Shown here piece after piece: positions 1-10,748 of a stretch of DNA of 64,000 bases; within the stretch, counting starts at the first letter, position 1, and each line of letters opens with the position of its first letter. The notes beneath the pieces are model-generated. The model saw only the letters and a list, made by a program, of their open reading frames with translations, had not been told where the DNA came from and did no database searches. The translations under genes were made by a program, and so were the position numbers. Source of the stretch: Zopfochytrium polystomum (Eukaryota > Chytridiomycota > Chytridiomycetes > Chytridiales > Chytridiaceae); the NCBI GenBank assembly GCA_025765615.1, contig JAIVFJ010000170.1, positions 1 to 64,000 of the forward strand, given 5' to 3'.

Positions 1-185
1 CAGTTTAAATAGGAGAGGGTTGGAATCACAGGGAGGAGAGGAAAACCGAGGGAAAACACATACAAAACAACAAAACAATAAGTTAAACATTAAAGAACAG
101 AATGGGGGGGTGATTCACCAAATGGGGCTGAGTCATCAACAAAGAGAGAGTGAGGATTCATTGGCTGAACGTAGTGAGCTTTGCA

Positions 186-262
186 GCCCAACAGCCAGCA
201 TGTCTCAAACTTGGCACCTTCCCAATTGAAGGGAGCGCTCTAACCACTGAGCAAGGGAGCCC
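186..262 (-). repeat. tRNA-like sequence, possible SINE head or tRNA pseudogene
   Basis: Read on the minus strand, bases 262 to about 199 follow tRNA numbering. A perfect D-stem (GCTC/GAGC) sits in an A-box-like GCTCAGTGGTTAGAGCG. A 4-bp anticodon stem closes a 7-nt loop TTCAATT (anticodon CAA, Leu-like). A degenerate B box (GTTTGAGAC) follows. The T-stem and the acceptor stem do not close, so this is not a convincing functional tRNA. A tRNA-derived SINE or tRNA pseudogene fits the surrounding transposon debris. An (AAT)n-rich stretch lies at 316-346. Confidence 0.4.
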
Positions 263-1012
263 TGTGCTAGGAGCTGAGCAAACACTGAGTCCATTGGTCT
301 CCAGCCGTTGTACAGAATAATAATAATAATAATGATAATAATAATGGCGCAAATAACAATAGTGGCAGGTGATGTAGGTGTAACAACAAGTGTCAGTCAG
401 TGGCTTATGCAGACAACCAATAATATAAAATAATAATAATACAGCAGAGTCCAAGCCGAATGCATGTATTACAGGCTTCAAGACAGTTGGATAATCCTCA
501 CAATTATTGGTGAAAAAGTGGGTATACACTCTTTTGTTTGAGGTCACAGGCTTGCCAGCCTGTCATCCTCACAAATGCAGCTGAATGCCCAGAATTTGAA
601 TAACTGGTAAACTTTGGGCGGGAAGAAGGAGATATTCTGAATGCCTGAAAATATCTGTTTCTTACAAGAGATTTCTTTATTATTTGGTTACTGAAGAGAA
701 AAACAAAGACTGTTTTGGATAAGGGCTCTGATAATGCTGGCTGTTTGCTCCTTTAATTGAGTTTTGATGAAGATTTGGTCCATTATGTAGGGGGCACTTT
801 TGAATGGTCATGAAGCCACTTACTCTCGTTTTAGCAATCCAAGCATTCTCCAAATGAGACCAAATTTACATAGCGCATAGCGAACTGACTAAGCTTCAAA
901 ATCTTGCTTTTTGTTTAATTTTTTTATTGATAAATCTGGCCACAAAAAATTTTGAAAGAATTAAATGATTTTAGGGGGTCATAGGCGGTATCCATGATGG
1001 ATGCAAAATCCA
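263..1012. other. AT-rich intergenic stretch with no gene seen
   Basis: The stretch holds an interrupted (AAT)n tract near 316-346 and near 428-440, and otherwise AT-rich sequence. I found no open frame with recognisable protein character on either strand. It probably belongs to the degraded mobile-element region that continues to about 2.7 kb. Confidence 0.4.
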
Positions 1013-2406
1013 CTACAAAGATACCATTTGCTTTCCTTTTTTGACAGCTTGCCCCTCAGCATTGTCAAATGCCTTTCTTTTGACCATATCAAAAGTTCCA
1101 CTGCCAAAACTATGATCAGAGAAGCACTTTCCAACACAAAATTCAATGCAGCATTGTGCACAGATAGTCAAAGTCCTTTGTCCTGGATTCGCAGGGCAAC
1201 CTTGGCATCGAACATGGTCCAACAAAGTTCCAGGAGGTGCATCCTCCAATGTAAATGGATAAAATTCAAGCCCATAGTAGTGAACTGGAATGTGATAGCC
1301 CAGGGTGATTTTGCCTGCTTGAGCCTGTGTGGTACAAGGGGCCAGTGCACTTGTACCACCAGTAGCTAATTGAGCATTCACAGCACGTGCCCCATCACCA
1401 CCTTCAGCAGCTCCAGAGCCTGCTTCTTCATCAGTCTCATGATTGAGTTCTTCTGCAGACAGTTAAGCACAATCCAATTGAGCCAGCTCCATCTCCTTTC
1501 TCTTCAGACATTCCATTCTTTGGGTGATGCAGTTCATGTTTGTATGAAGCACAATCAAATTCTGAACTTCTTCGTTCCAGACAAGATTAAATGCATCCTT
1601 TGGAGTAAACTGTGCAGCTTGTTTGGCTGAGATCCGAACAGTTTTTGACAGTGTTCCAGTCTCATGTGGATGACGCCATGGATGCAATGTCCATGCTTTT
1701 GTCACTGATTCAACCCACTCAGCTGGGTTGGTTGTACACTGCTCACCCTCTGCAAGGAGCGCACCTATGTCTCTTTCAAACTGCTCAGCATTGACAATCA
1801 CAATGTCATCAATCATCTCAAGAGGACGTGGTCCATCAGAGCTCTCATCAGCCAAGAGAGCACTTCCAGAGCAAGAAGAACCAGTGGAGCCAACTTGTGC
1901 CCCAGAATTTGCTGGATGAAGCAATGCTGAAGAAATCTGTCCACTTCCAGCGGAACCCATCACCCCCCCAACAGCAGATTCCAATGGAAAAGCAACCACT
2001 TGTCCACACATCAAAGTTCTGTTTTCAGCACTTGCAGCAGATCCAGAAGCATCCAAATTTCCATGAGCACCAGGCAGTGTAGAGGGCTCCAAACTTCCAC
2101 GTCCAGCACCAAAGGTTTGTGTGGGCTCTCTGCGTATGTTATTAATATCTGTTTCTGCTTGACGGCATAAGAGCCACTTTGGGTTGCACAATCACATAGA
2201 TTTCGTAATTTGCAAGTTTTTGGATTAAGAACAGATATCACCAGCCTGAGATTTCAATTATTTCAAAGTAGACCAGCCAGCGATTTCTTGGAGTGTCCAG
2301 AGTTGATTAAAAAAAAAAAAAAATGGATCTCCCAATATGTCTTTGTGTTTCTTCCAGGCTTCTTTGGCAGTTTTGGTGCAGCTGGGGGTGTGTCTTCATC
2401 AGCCAT
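1013..2406 (-). pseudogene. Transposase-like frame with C-terminal zinc-ribbon, interrupted
   Basis: One minus-strand frame runs from 2191 to 1013 and is broken only by an in-frame TAA at 1465-1463; the protein-like sequence continues on both sides. The C-terminal part carries a Cys pattern CQGC...CAQC...FCVGKCF..H, which recalls the zinc-binding tail of piggyBac-type transposases. That resemblance is weak and is an inference. A likely original start is the ATG at 2406-2404 (MADEDTPPAAPKLPKKPG), followed by stop-containing sequence between about 2330 and 2190. The frame has no intron-like signals that remove the stop cleanly. It could equally be a domesticated or unknown mobile-element protein. 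I do not recognise a DDE catalytic core. Confidence 0.45.
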
Positions 2407-2914
2407 CTTTTTTCCGAAGTTTTGTTCCACAGCAGATTGGCGTTAGCTGATCAGTGAACAGATTCAAACAAATGAGGTGTCCACAGATGCGCACATGCTG
2501 GATCTGCCTCTATGCTAAAAATCGCGATTGGGAATCACAGCGATGTTGCCGGATTGCTCATTTTGTGGCACACAGACGTGGTGAGCAGGCAGGTTCTGAT
2601 CCGTGGCACCATGCGGAATATGGCACACTGTTTCGTTGGTTTGACGCAATTTTTTTTTTTTTTCACTAACAAAAGGAGCATGCTAATTTTGACCGCATTT
2701 GCAGAATTGGTAGGACTACAACATATTTAAAGGGTTAAATGTCTTTTTTTTTTGTTTGTTTGGCAAAGACTGCTTGGCTCTCTTGTCTCTGCCACCTCAA
2801 CTTGAACCACCATCTGTCTGTTTATCTCTGCCTCTCAGTCTGTCTCTGGAGACTACTAGTTTAAAAAAACGCAACCGCATTAGACTTGGAGGAAACATCA
2901 ATACGTGTGTATGT

Positions 2915-2953
<39 letters not shown>

Positions 2954-3421
2954 GTTAGAGTTGGCCGCGTGCGAAGCGGCCAAAGGCTGCGAGTGTGATA
3001 TGAGTATTGACGCTACCCCGTGCTGCAGGCTGCGAGCGGGTTTTGTCGTGGCCGAAGGCCGTGGCGACATCCCAGCTGTGGCGATAGTCGTTTCAGCGAA
3101 AGTCCTCTCCGACGCTGCCGTCGGGGGGTTGATGTGATGTCGGAAAAGTCGCGACACCTGTAGGGAATTCAGTGTATTGTTGGGTCGTTTGTCCTTATAA
3201 GGTCGTCCAATAAAAAACAAGGCTTTCAACATCAGAAAAAAAAAAAAGATAGAGAGAGAGAGAGAGAAAGAGCAAGAGAAAACTGCTTCCTCCGGCGCCA
3301 AACCCCACATCCACTCACGATCGATGGCGTATCGTTTCTGGCAACCTTGGCGTCTCGTCTAGTCCCTCTGGGCATTCTTCGATGCGTAACCCACCGCGTC
3401 CAGCCCCGAGATCTAACCACC
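2407..3421. other. Intergenic region with homopolymer runs and a (GT)n microsatellite
   Basis: The region contains T-runs near 2650 and 2745, a (GT)n tract at about 2919-2952, an A-run at 3236-3247 and a short (GA)n at about 3250-3266. It separates the transposon debris from the 3' end of the kinase gene. No coding frame with protein-like composition was seen. Confidence 0.5.
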
Positions 3422-5336
3422 TTAGTCAGCCATAGCAACGTCGTCCTCGATTGTATCGGGCGACTGCGTGACCTCGCCGCGCCTCGCGACAAAATGCCGG
3501 CGTACGTTGGGTAGGAGGTCGACTGTGGACTTGCGGCCCGGCCCGCCGTCGCCGTCCACGTGCATGCCGAGTCCCAGCCACGGATGCATCAGCGCGTCGT
3601 GTGCTGTCATGCGCTGCGATGGATCGACCACGATCAGGCGGTTGATAAAGTCTTTTGCTGTATAGGGGCAAGTTTGATTGGTCAAATGGCAAAGTTCTCT
3701 TCCCCTCGCATTCACAGCCGTAGTTTGAAAGAAATGGAAGCGGGACCCCATCCAAACCTTCTGAAGACACATCGAACCAGTAATCCGCAGGCTCAAACGC
3801 GAAGGATCCATTAAGGATGGGTCGGATGTCGTTGGTTGTAACGGAGCCGAAGGGCGTGTAACCACACAGAAGAAAGTAGCTAAGCACGCCGATGGACCAC
3901 ATGTCAACGGGTTTTCCGTGGCCCCTTTTCATAAGAACTTCCTGTATCACGAAAACGAGAGCCGGCAATGAATGAGATTCCGACAGCCGACAAATCCTGC
4001 AAAGATCGCCTGATTGCTTACCGGAGCCATGTACTCCTTGTGGTTGGCGCGAATTTTTTTTTTTTTTTGTTTTTTTTGTTTAGGGGAATGTTTATCGCAG
4101 TTTGAGACGTAGAAACACCAGATGGGGAGGTACAGTGACGTCGTGCCCGAAGACTCGAACCAACATCGCTATTGGAGGTGAAGACCCCGAGGAGAGGTGC
4201 AGCGCCGGTTGTAGGGTCCAAGATTTTCTTTCTCTTACCAGGGTCCCGCCCGACGTTGTGAGATCCTCCATGTTCGGATCCAGCATTTGCGAGAGTCCAA
4301 AGTCCGCGATAACGAGGTCAGAGTCCATCGCCCGTGTCCGGAAAAGAAGGTTCTCCGCCTGCAAAACAATACGTGCGGTGTCCGGTTCGGAAGTGCCTTA
4401 TTCGGTGAGTTGGAACCAAACTGACCTTAATGTCCCGGTGTACAATGTTCTGATCGTGAAGGTATGCTACAGCGCCGACAACAGTTTTAATTATGTCTGC
4501 CGCGTCGTCTTCGTAAAAAGTGCCGCGTTGAATTAGCCGATGGAAGAGCTCCCCGCCCGTGCAATCTGAAAGTCCGCATTGTTAAGTTAACGTTTGCACT
4601 CTCAAAATGCCAATGGAAAAGTCGAAATCACTCACAGTCCATGATCAGGTACACTGAAAAGTCAACAAAAAGGGAGAGAATCAGTTCAGTAAATCTTTCC
4701 GCACATCACGTTGAATGTAGTACGAAACGTACTGCTACTTTCAGTTTCGAAATCTATTGCACGACTTCAGGTGTTAGTCCCAGTATGTCTGTCATGGATT
4801 GAGGAAGTAATACTCAACGATCGTGCAAGGTAACAATGTTGCGGTGGCCTTTTGACACCCGCTTTAGGATCTGAACCTCATTTTGGAACATGGCCTCCCG
4901 ACCTCGCACGAGGACTTTCTTGATGATCTTCGCGGCGAACTTCTCCCCAGTGCTGACCTTGATTGCAAGCTTGACTAGAGCATAGCTTCCCGTGCCCAGA
5001 GGGTTCCTTTTGACCTTGTAGTCGCACTGTAACGGATGCGAAAGATTGGTCGCTTTCCAATGACCTCCTCACTCCCCGCATCAACACATCGGGTAGCCCA
5101 AGCCGCCCCATTGAAGCAGGATATGAAGCAAACGGTAGGACCATCGAGTGGTCTCGGCATGCGGCGCGGGTGTGTGAGCCGGGATGGGGCCATCCGACCA
5201 AGGCGGGGAAGAGGCCACACGGTGGATGTGCGTTGCCGTGAAGGGGGTCGTCGCGAGGACAGGGACCGACGGCGAGCGGCGACGAGCATCTGTCGGAGTC
5301 GGTCGTCGGGTGTCTGCTGGCTCCTCCCCACACCAT
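3422..5336 (-). CDS. CaMK-type serine/threonine protein kinase
   Basis: The kinase domain is spread over about seven exons on the minus strand. Visible motifs in order are a Gly-rich loop ([13 protein letters not shown], about 5010), the ATP-binding Lys (FAAKII), the catalytic loop HRDIKAENLLF, the DFG motif (IADFGLS), EYMAPE split by an intron, [20 protein letters not shown], and subdomain XI ([18 protein letters not shown]). This matches Ca2+/calmodulin-dependent kinases (CaMK1/fungal CMK). An exon pair at 4.8-4.65 kb is bridged by a putative 15-nt microexon (4753-4739) that restores the usual spacing before YLIMD. Exon 1 ends in MRG just before CDYKV; the start could be 5336 or one of three downstream in-frame ATGs. 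The stop is at 3424-3422. The calmodulin-binding tail is short and not obvious. It would phosphorylate cytosolic proteins in response to Ca2+ if typical. Confidence 0.85.
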
Positions 5337-5381
5337 CGTCTGTCTGTCTCTGCCAGTCTCCTCTCCAGCGCGCCTTCCACT

Positions 5382-5383
5382 CG

Positions 5384-5414
<31 letters not shown>

Positions 5415-5526
5415 TGTCTCTCTCTCTCTCTCTTACCGGCGCCGGGGCCTTCCGCGACATGTCTTTCTTTCCATCCTGCCTTCATTGGAAATTTGTTTGT
5501 CTGCCTGTCTGTCTGTCTGTCTGTCT
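5382..5526. repeat. (CT)n tract followed by a (GTCT)n microsatellite
   Basis: CT dinucleotides with few interruptions run at about 5382-5433, and a TGTC tetranucleotide array runs at about 5500-5526. The tract lies just upstream of the kinase 5' end and at the 3' end of the LRR gene, both on the minus strand. Confidence 0.9.
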
Positions 5527-6744
5527 GCACAACAAACAACAAAGCGAACAGCAGTGGCACATTCTTGTATTCTTTCTTCGGTGTCAACCCCTCGCAACGA
5601 TTCTCCCTCTCCTCCTCTCCTCATACTGCCACCAAGCTGATCAAAAAAGACGAAAAACCACGCAACGGACCAAAGGGTTCTACTCACCGCCTCGTACCCC
5701 TCTGTGTCTCGAAACTTGTCCGACGCTATGCCGTTGCCTTCAATTTCTATGAACGACACTGTCGTCCCGGTAAGAAGAACCGCCGGAATGGACTGCAAAC
5801 GGTTGTTCTGGAGTCGAAGTGTCTTCAAACTCTTCAATCCGCCCAATCCGCTGGCGGGTAGCTCTGCGATGGCGTTGTCCGCAAGGTTCAGTTCCTCAAG
5901 TGACGACAGTTGATGGCCAAAATCCGCCGGTAGTGTTGTCAAATGCGGCTTGTTTTCTGACAGGTCAAGAGTGACGAGGTTCCGAAGCGTGCTAATGTTC
6001 GGACTTAACACTTGTGTGGGAACAGGTTATGTGTTGAAATTTCAGCGGATGTGCTATACCGGAAATACGATTCCGTGAGACGTTCAAGGACTTAAGACTA
6101 CTCAGAGCCCCTATCGCTGCCGGAATCTCAACAATTGCGTTGTTCTCGAGATTCAGAGTCTCCAGTTTAGCGAGGGCAAATACTTCCTCCGGAATTGCAT
6201 TGAAGAGGTTGAAGGAAAGATTAAGAATCCTGATGTTGGTCCACTTCGAAAACGCTGGAGGTCTAACGTGCATTAGTGGTCGACACTACCACGATAATAC
6301 TTACAGCCTATCAATTCGGTTCTTGGAGCTTATGTCGGAGACGAAGAGTGGGTGGCTGTTCAGAGTCGAATCTTTGAAACTCACACTCACATGTCCAAAG
6401 ACTTCAAAGACTTGATCTCAAGAACAGCCACCGGCAGCTGCTTCAAATTTGCGTCTGCTAGCGTTAAGATGCCGGTTTTCTGAGCACGATCGATTCGTTC
6501 CTGCACGATGGTGTATGGGTGAGTGTCAGAATGTGACTTGAACCGTGCGTGTAGCAATTCCGCGAAGGAAAGATGAAAGCTGCTCGATCGGAAAGACTGC
6601 CTGTGTTGGCTGTTTCGTGCAAACACAGGCTGTCTGGTGCATCCCGCAAGACGGGCACCGGTTCCGCTGGCACTAACGAGGGAAAGCGGTGGGATCCATG
6701 CATGGCGGATCGTTCCTCACGTTGAGGCTCAGTCCGTTTCCCAT
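5433..6744 (-). CDS. LRRC57-like leucine-rich repeat protein
   Basis: Small LRR protein matching LRRC57 in order and length. Exon 1 is 24 nt (6744-6721, MGNGLSLN, a potential N-myristoylation start). It is spliced to an exon starting ERIDRAQKTGILTLADANL at 6500, the counterpart of the AQKTG segment in LRRC57. Further exons give repeats such as NIRILNLSFNLF, KLETLNLENNAIVEIP, NLVTLDLSENK and SLEELNLADNAIAELP. The conserved C-terminal block is EGNGIASDKFRDTEGYE, followed by a GTGAGT donor near 5705. The last short exon is uncertain; a frame with MERKTCRGRPRRR ends at 5433. Molecular function is unknown for the family. The ATG lies 5 nt after the stop of the LAS1 gene on the same strand. Confidence 0.82.
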
Positions 6745-6749
6745 CTTTG

Positions 6750-8898
6750 TCAAATCAATTTGATTTTTTTGCGAACATCGCCAACATCAAGGTGGCACAA
6801 CAGCCTCTTCGTGCCAACCATTCCTACCCCTCCATTGTCCTCAACCTGTTTTGAAATCGCGCTTTCCACTTCCACTACTGTAATGACCTGTTCCTCCATC
6901 GAATTATCACTCACTCGAACGGGCTCCCCGCTGGCGACAATTGCACTGTTCATCGATGGGTCATTAAATGGCTGAGGAATGAAGAGAGTGCGGTTTGTGT
7001 GGCTTACCCAAGTCCTTGTTGTGTAGGGACTTGGAAGACCCCAACGAAGCGAGCGACGCCGTCATCGTCCAGGTCAGAGGGAATGTCCAAATTGCCCGGC
7101 TGGTGTGGTAGTCCAGGCATAAGCCCCAAGGGGACCTTATGCCAATTCGATAATCCCGAGACAGACCACATAGATGAACTAGAGATCAGCTCCTCACTTT
7201 CTTCAGCGGATTTTGATGCTGGATGGACTTGGGCCTGGTGAGTTCTTCGCAGTAAATCTTCGACCCGGCGCCGCAATATCTCCCTCTCGTTGGCCATTTC
7301 CTCGACGCTTGGTACAGGCAATGAAGCCGGCGGCGCCAACTTTGAAGCGCTGAAAGCACTATCAAATTCGTCCTCTCGTTTAGTCGCTTGTTTCAGCTAG
7401 CTCATTCGTCAACGGAAACGTTATCAGCAACCTATAATGGTATTAAAATCTGCGCGTACCCTTTTCTCAAGAGCTCGACTGCGAGACATGTACTGGATAA
7501 GCGGTGCTAATGTGGAGGACATGTCTGGTATAATTTTTGCGAAATCCTTTGCCAACGGTAACGAGCTAAAATAAAAGGCTTAACAAAAAACCATTTGGGC
7601 ACAATTCTTACAATTCGCTTGGTTGGGATAGGCATGCCTCCAGGGCATCGTGAATTTTAAGAAGACATGCGAAGGATTCAGTCGTGAGAATGTGATGTAG
7701 CCAAGCACCTGTTCGGTGGTAAGCGCTTATAACGTGAATTGAACCTCTTACAGTAAGTACAAACCAAGCTTTTTGTCCTCTTCCGCAGAATTCGCTCTTC
7801 CTGTGATTCATTTAACACTTCGAACATAGCGGCTACGAATTCGTCCAAGAAATCCGGCCTTGCGTTAGCAATCCACTGGAGAACTGGGGCCCAGGTTTGA
7901 ATCGTTTCAGGCGGAAGGCAAAGATTTGAAAGCTTCGGCCGTGATCTAAACAAGCTAAGAGCAAGCTACCAAACCGCATGGAGATGACATACTGGATATC
8001 GATCGGCACGAGACGGCCCGGTTCAAGTAGGGAACGTATCAGAAACTCCCGGCAGTTGTCAGCTGCGTACGCGTTCAATTCCGTGAGCATATTCACGGTC
8101 GTCTGAGTAGTTGAAACATTGACAAATCCTGAGAACCGAATACGAGTTATCTTCTTCAGCATGCGAATGCTACAGAGACGCACCGATTGATTCGGCAGCC
8201 ACTGTGTACTTTTGTAAAAGGGCGTTCAGGTCAGATAACGTGTCCTCTTCATAGCTTTTCTGCAATGACCAATAATTTGCACGCAGCCAATCCAACGCCT
8301 TCGCGCGTGGTAAAACTAGGTCTCAGCATACAAGCGATGGCTAAACTTTTCAAACCTGGATGCAACCGGAGCGTAGAACCTGAAGGGATGGAAGGTGGTC
8401 GTGAGTGCCCGCGTGCCTCAAGTCGACGAACCACACGGGCATGCCGAGAGACTCAGCGACACCCTGAACGGATTGGGCGAACGACCCTTTCTGTTGCCCA
8501 TCAACGATGCCATTTATGAACCTTACCAATCAAGTTCAATTTAGTTGTTCCCAGATAGATACAAAATTTATAAACTTCCTCACCTTATGAATGCCATGCA
8601 GTACATCAGCCGAAGCTCATGTTCAGATACTTGTTGTTCCACTGAAACGTCTCTGAGCCATACTTCCACAAGAGCGGCTGTCGCATTAACGGCATGGGGT
8701 AGCTTTCCTCTGCTCGACCACGCCTTCACCTGGAGTAAAATGTGAGTGCCGTACAAACGAAACGGGGCGGCTTACCCGCTTTACACCATTAAGACGGAGT
8801 TCAGGTTGGGAAGGATCGGCATACAGCCAAGCGTAGACCGTGTCCCATTCGTCTTTCGTGATCCAGGGTACGATCCGAGGGAGCCTGAAGCGGCTCAT
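6750..8898 (-). CDS. LAS1-like pre-rRNA endoribonuclease (HEPN)
   Basis: The start is MSRFRLPRIVPWITKDEW at 8898, typical of LAS1. The HEPN signature lies around 8440-8400, where DLRHAGTHDHLPSL supplies the R-x4-H-type catalytic motif and is followed by the LDWLRANYW block near 8270. Downstream exons contain a helical region, then a C-terminal segment with WHKVPLGLMPGLPHQPGNL that resembles the conserved LAS1 tail. The end is a basic RKKIKLI before the stop at 6752-6750. LAS1 cleaves the ITS2 of pre-rRNA in the nucleolus, in complex with the Grc3/NOL9 kinase (family knowledge). It is divergent from the glucoamylase gene with only 48 nt between start codons. At the other end it almost abuts the LRRC57-like ATG. 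Exon borders in 7.3-8.2 kb are approximate. Confidence 0.82.
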
Positions 8899-8946
8899 TC
8901 ACGATCACTGGAGCAACAGGCCAAAAAGAAAGAAACAAGACTTGTC
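8899..8946. promoter_or_regulatory. 48-nt divergent intergenic spacer (LAS1 / glucoamylase)
   Basis: Only 48 nt separate the two facing ATGs. Any shared promoter must be very compact, or each gene's control elements and 5' UTR must lie inside its neighbour's coding region. No TATA box is visible in the spacer. Confidence 0.5.
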
Positions 8947-10678
8947 ATGCCCGTTAGCGCCACTATTACAGTGGTGTTCATTGTGGCCACTTTGGTGGGG
9001 TTGGGCATCGCCTCAGCAGAGCAGCAGGAGGTACTGTATGTGGCCCATCAAACGGCCGCGAGTATATATTACGCTCAGCTTCGGGACTACCTATCTTCTC
9101 CTCCTTCTCGAGATGTTGCGAACTTTTTGCACACTCAGACGAACGCGAGTCTCTTTCGACTTCTGGAGAACTTGGAGCCTGGCGGCACAGTACCAGGCAC
9201 CGTGGTGGCAAGCCCCTCACGCTCCCATCCCGATTATTGGTTTCACTGGGGTGAGCTGCAGTCTTTTCTCAGCGACCAAGGTCGTTCTAAATCCATGAGA
9301 ACATTTCAGTGCGTGATGCTGCTCTCGTGATGAATTCTGTCGTCAAACTGTTCGCAAGGGCAATGAACGAGGGTGATCAAGAAACTGCTAAGCACTACGA
9401 AGCACTCTTGTGGAGGTACGCAGAGCTTGAAAATAAGCACCAAGGCGATGCGTCCAGCTCAGGGTTGTCAGAACCTAAGTTTAATGTCGATGGGTCAGCC
9501 TTTACTGGGCCTTGGGGACGGCCACAGCACGACGGACCAAGCCTTCGGGCTGCAACACTGGCGAGCTTCGCTAAACTTCTCATCAAGGAGGACAGATTCG
9601 CGGCCTTAACTATTAACAGGCGCGACCTCATCCTCGATATCGTTTGGCGGGACCTCCATCACGTCATGGCAATTTGGCAGTCCCCTGGGTTCGACCTGTG
9701 GGAGGAAACATTCGCACAACACTCGTACACTCTTGGAGCACATCACGCAGCTTTTTGGAAAGGAGCGGAATTGGCAGCGGAACTCGGCGACAGCGCGTCC
9801 TATCTCAAATTCGCAGGAGCAGCACGGAGAGTGGAGGAAGCTACACACTCATTCTGGTGCAAAACATGCCCATTCGTGCAAGCGGCGCGCGAGATCGAGA
9901 GTGGCCCGTCCAAAACAACTCAGTTGGACGTTGCGCCGGTGCTTGCTGCTTTGCACATGAACCAATACGGCATACCGGACAATTCAAATGCGGTCTTATC
10001 TGTGACATCGGGTCCAATTTGGTTGACAGCCATACAGCTTGCGAGCACAATGAAGTTAGTTTTTCCGCTAAACCATGCAGCCCCGCCCGGAGTGGCGCCT
10101 GCGATCGGCCGATACCCGGAGGATACATACGACGGGTAAGAAGCGAGTCCCCAGGTGAAGCAATTGATAGAAGGAGCAGGTATGAGACTTCAGCGCGAGG
10201 GAATCCATGGTTTCTGGCGACGAACGCCCTTGCCGAGCTTTGTTTTGAGGCAGCTCGCAAATGGGCGACAAGCGGATGCATTGAAGCATCCCCTGCTTTG
10301 CTTACCGCTCTTGAGGGCATTTTGGATGGCCAGCTGATATCGGGTGAGGCTCCTGGCGCTTACAAGGGAACCCCCCTTTCGACGGCTGGGCCTGTGAGGA
10401 ACTCGTGGCTTATATGCCGTGCGGATCAACCTGAGCAATACGAATGGGTTATCGGCAATTTGACAGTCGCGGGGGACGCCTACATCCGACGGGTTATGCA
10501 GCATGTCCCTCAAAAAGAGTCAAAGGAGGCTGGCTATGGGCTGGGCTCCATTTCGGAGCAGTTTAACAGGGCCTCGGGGATGATGCAGGGAGCAATAGAG
10601 CTGACGTGGAGCCACGCGTCGCTGCTGACCGCCAGCTGGTCCCGAAGTGCTTTGGCTCTGTTGGTGGAGGTTCTGTAG
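8947..10678 (+). CDS. Secreted glucoamylase, GH15 (glucan 1,4-alpha-glucosidase)
   Basis: Three exons encode a GH15 enzyme that releases glucose from starch or glycogen ends. The start at 8947 gives a signal peptide (hydrophobic VVFIVATLVGLGIASA). Family blocks are WVRDAALVM (spliced across the intron 9251-9309), LSEPKFNVDGSAFTGPWGRP, and GFDLWEE carrying the catalytic acid Glu. After the intron 10136-10179 come RYPEDTYDG / GNPWFLATNALAE and ISEQFNRASG with the catalytic base Glu, then LTWSHASLLTA. No starch-binding CBM20 follows, so this is a bare catalytic domain. The frame is open upstream to 8746, but that part is antisense to LAS1 and lacks a signal peptide. The next gene starts 70 nt downstream on the same strand. 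Confidence 0.93.
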
Positions 10679-10748
10679 CGAAAGAGTCGGCGAATTTCAT
10701 TGTGACTTGTCATCCCTTCAATCGTTTCCAACATTTCCCTCTCGCTCA

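Noticed and set aside
4130..4225. Possible tRNA on the minus strand inside a kinase intron (GGTTCGAGTC-like B box near 4156)
   Set aside because: No matching A box, D-arm or acceptor stem could be built around it; probably chance similarity.
8746..8946. N-terminal extension of the glucoamylase frame upstream of 8947
   Set aside because: It is antisense to the first LAS1 exon and would bury the signal peptide; the ATG at 8947 is preferred.
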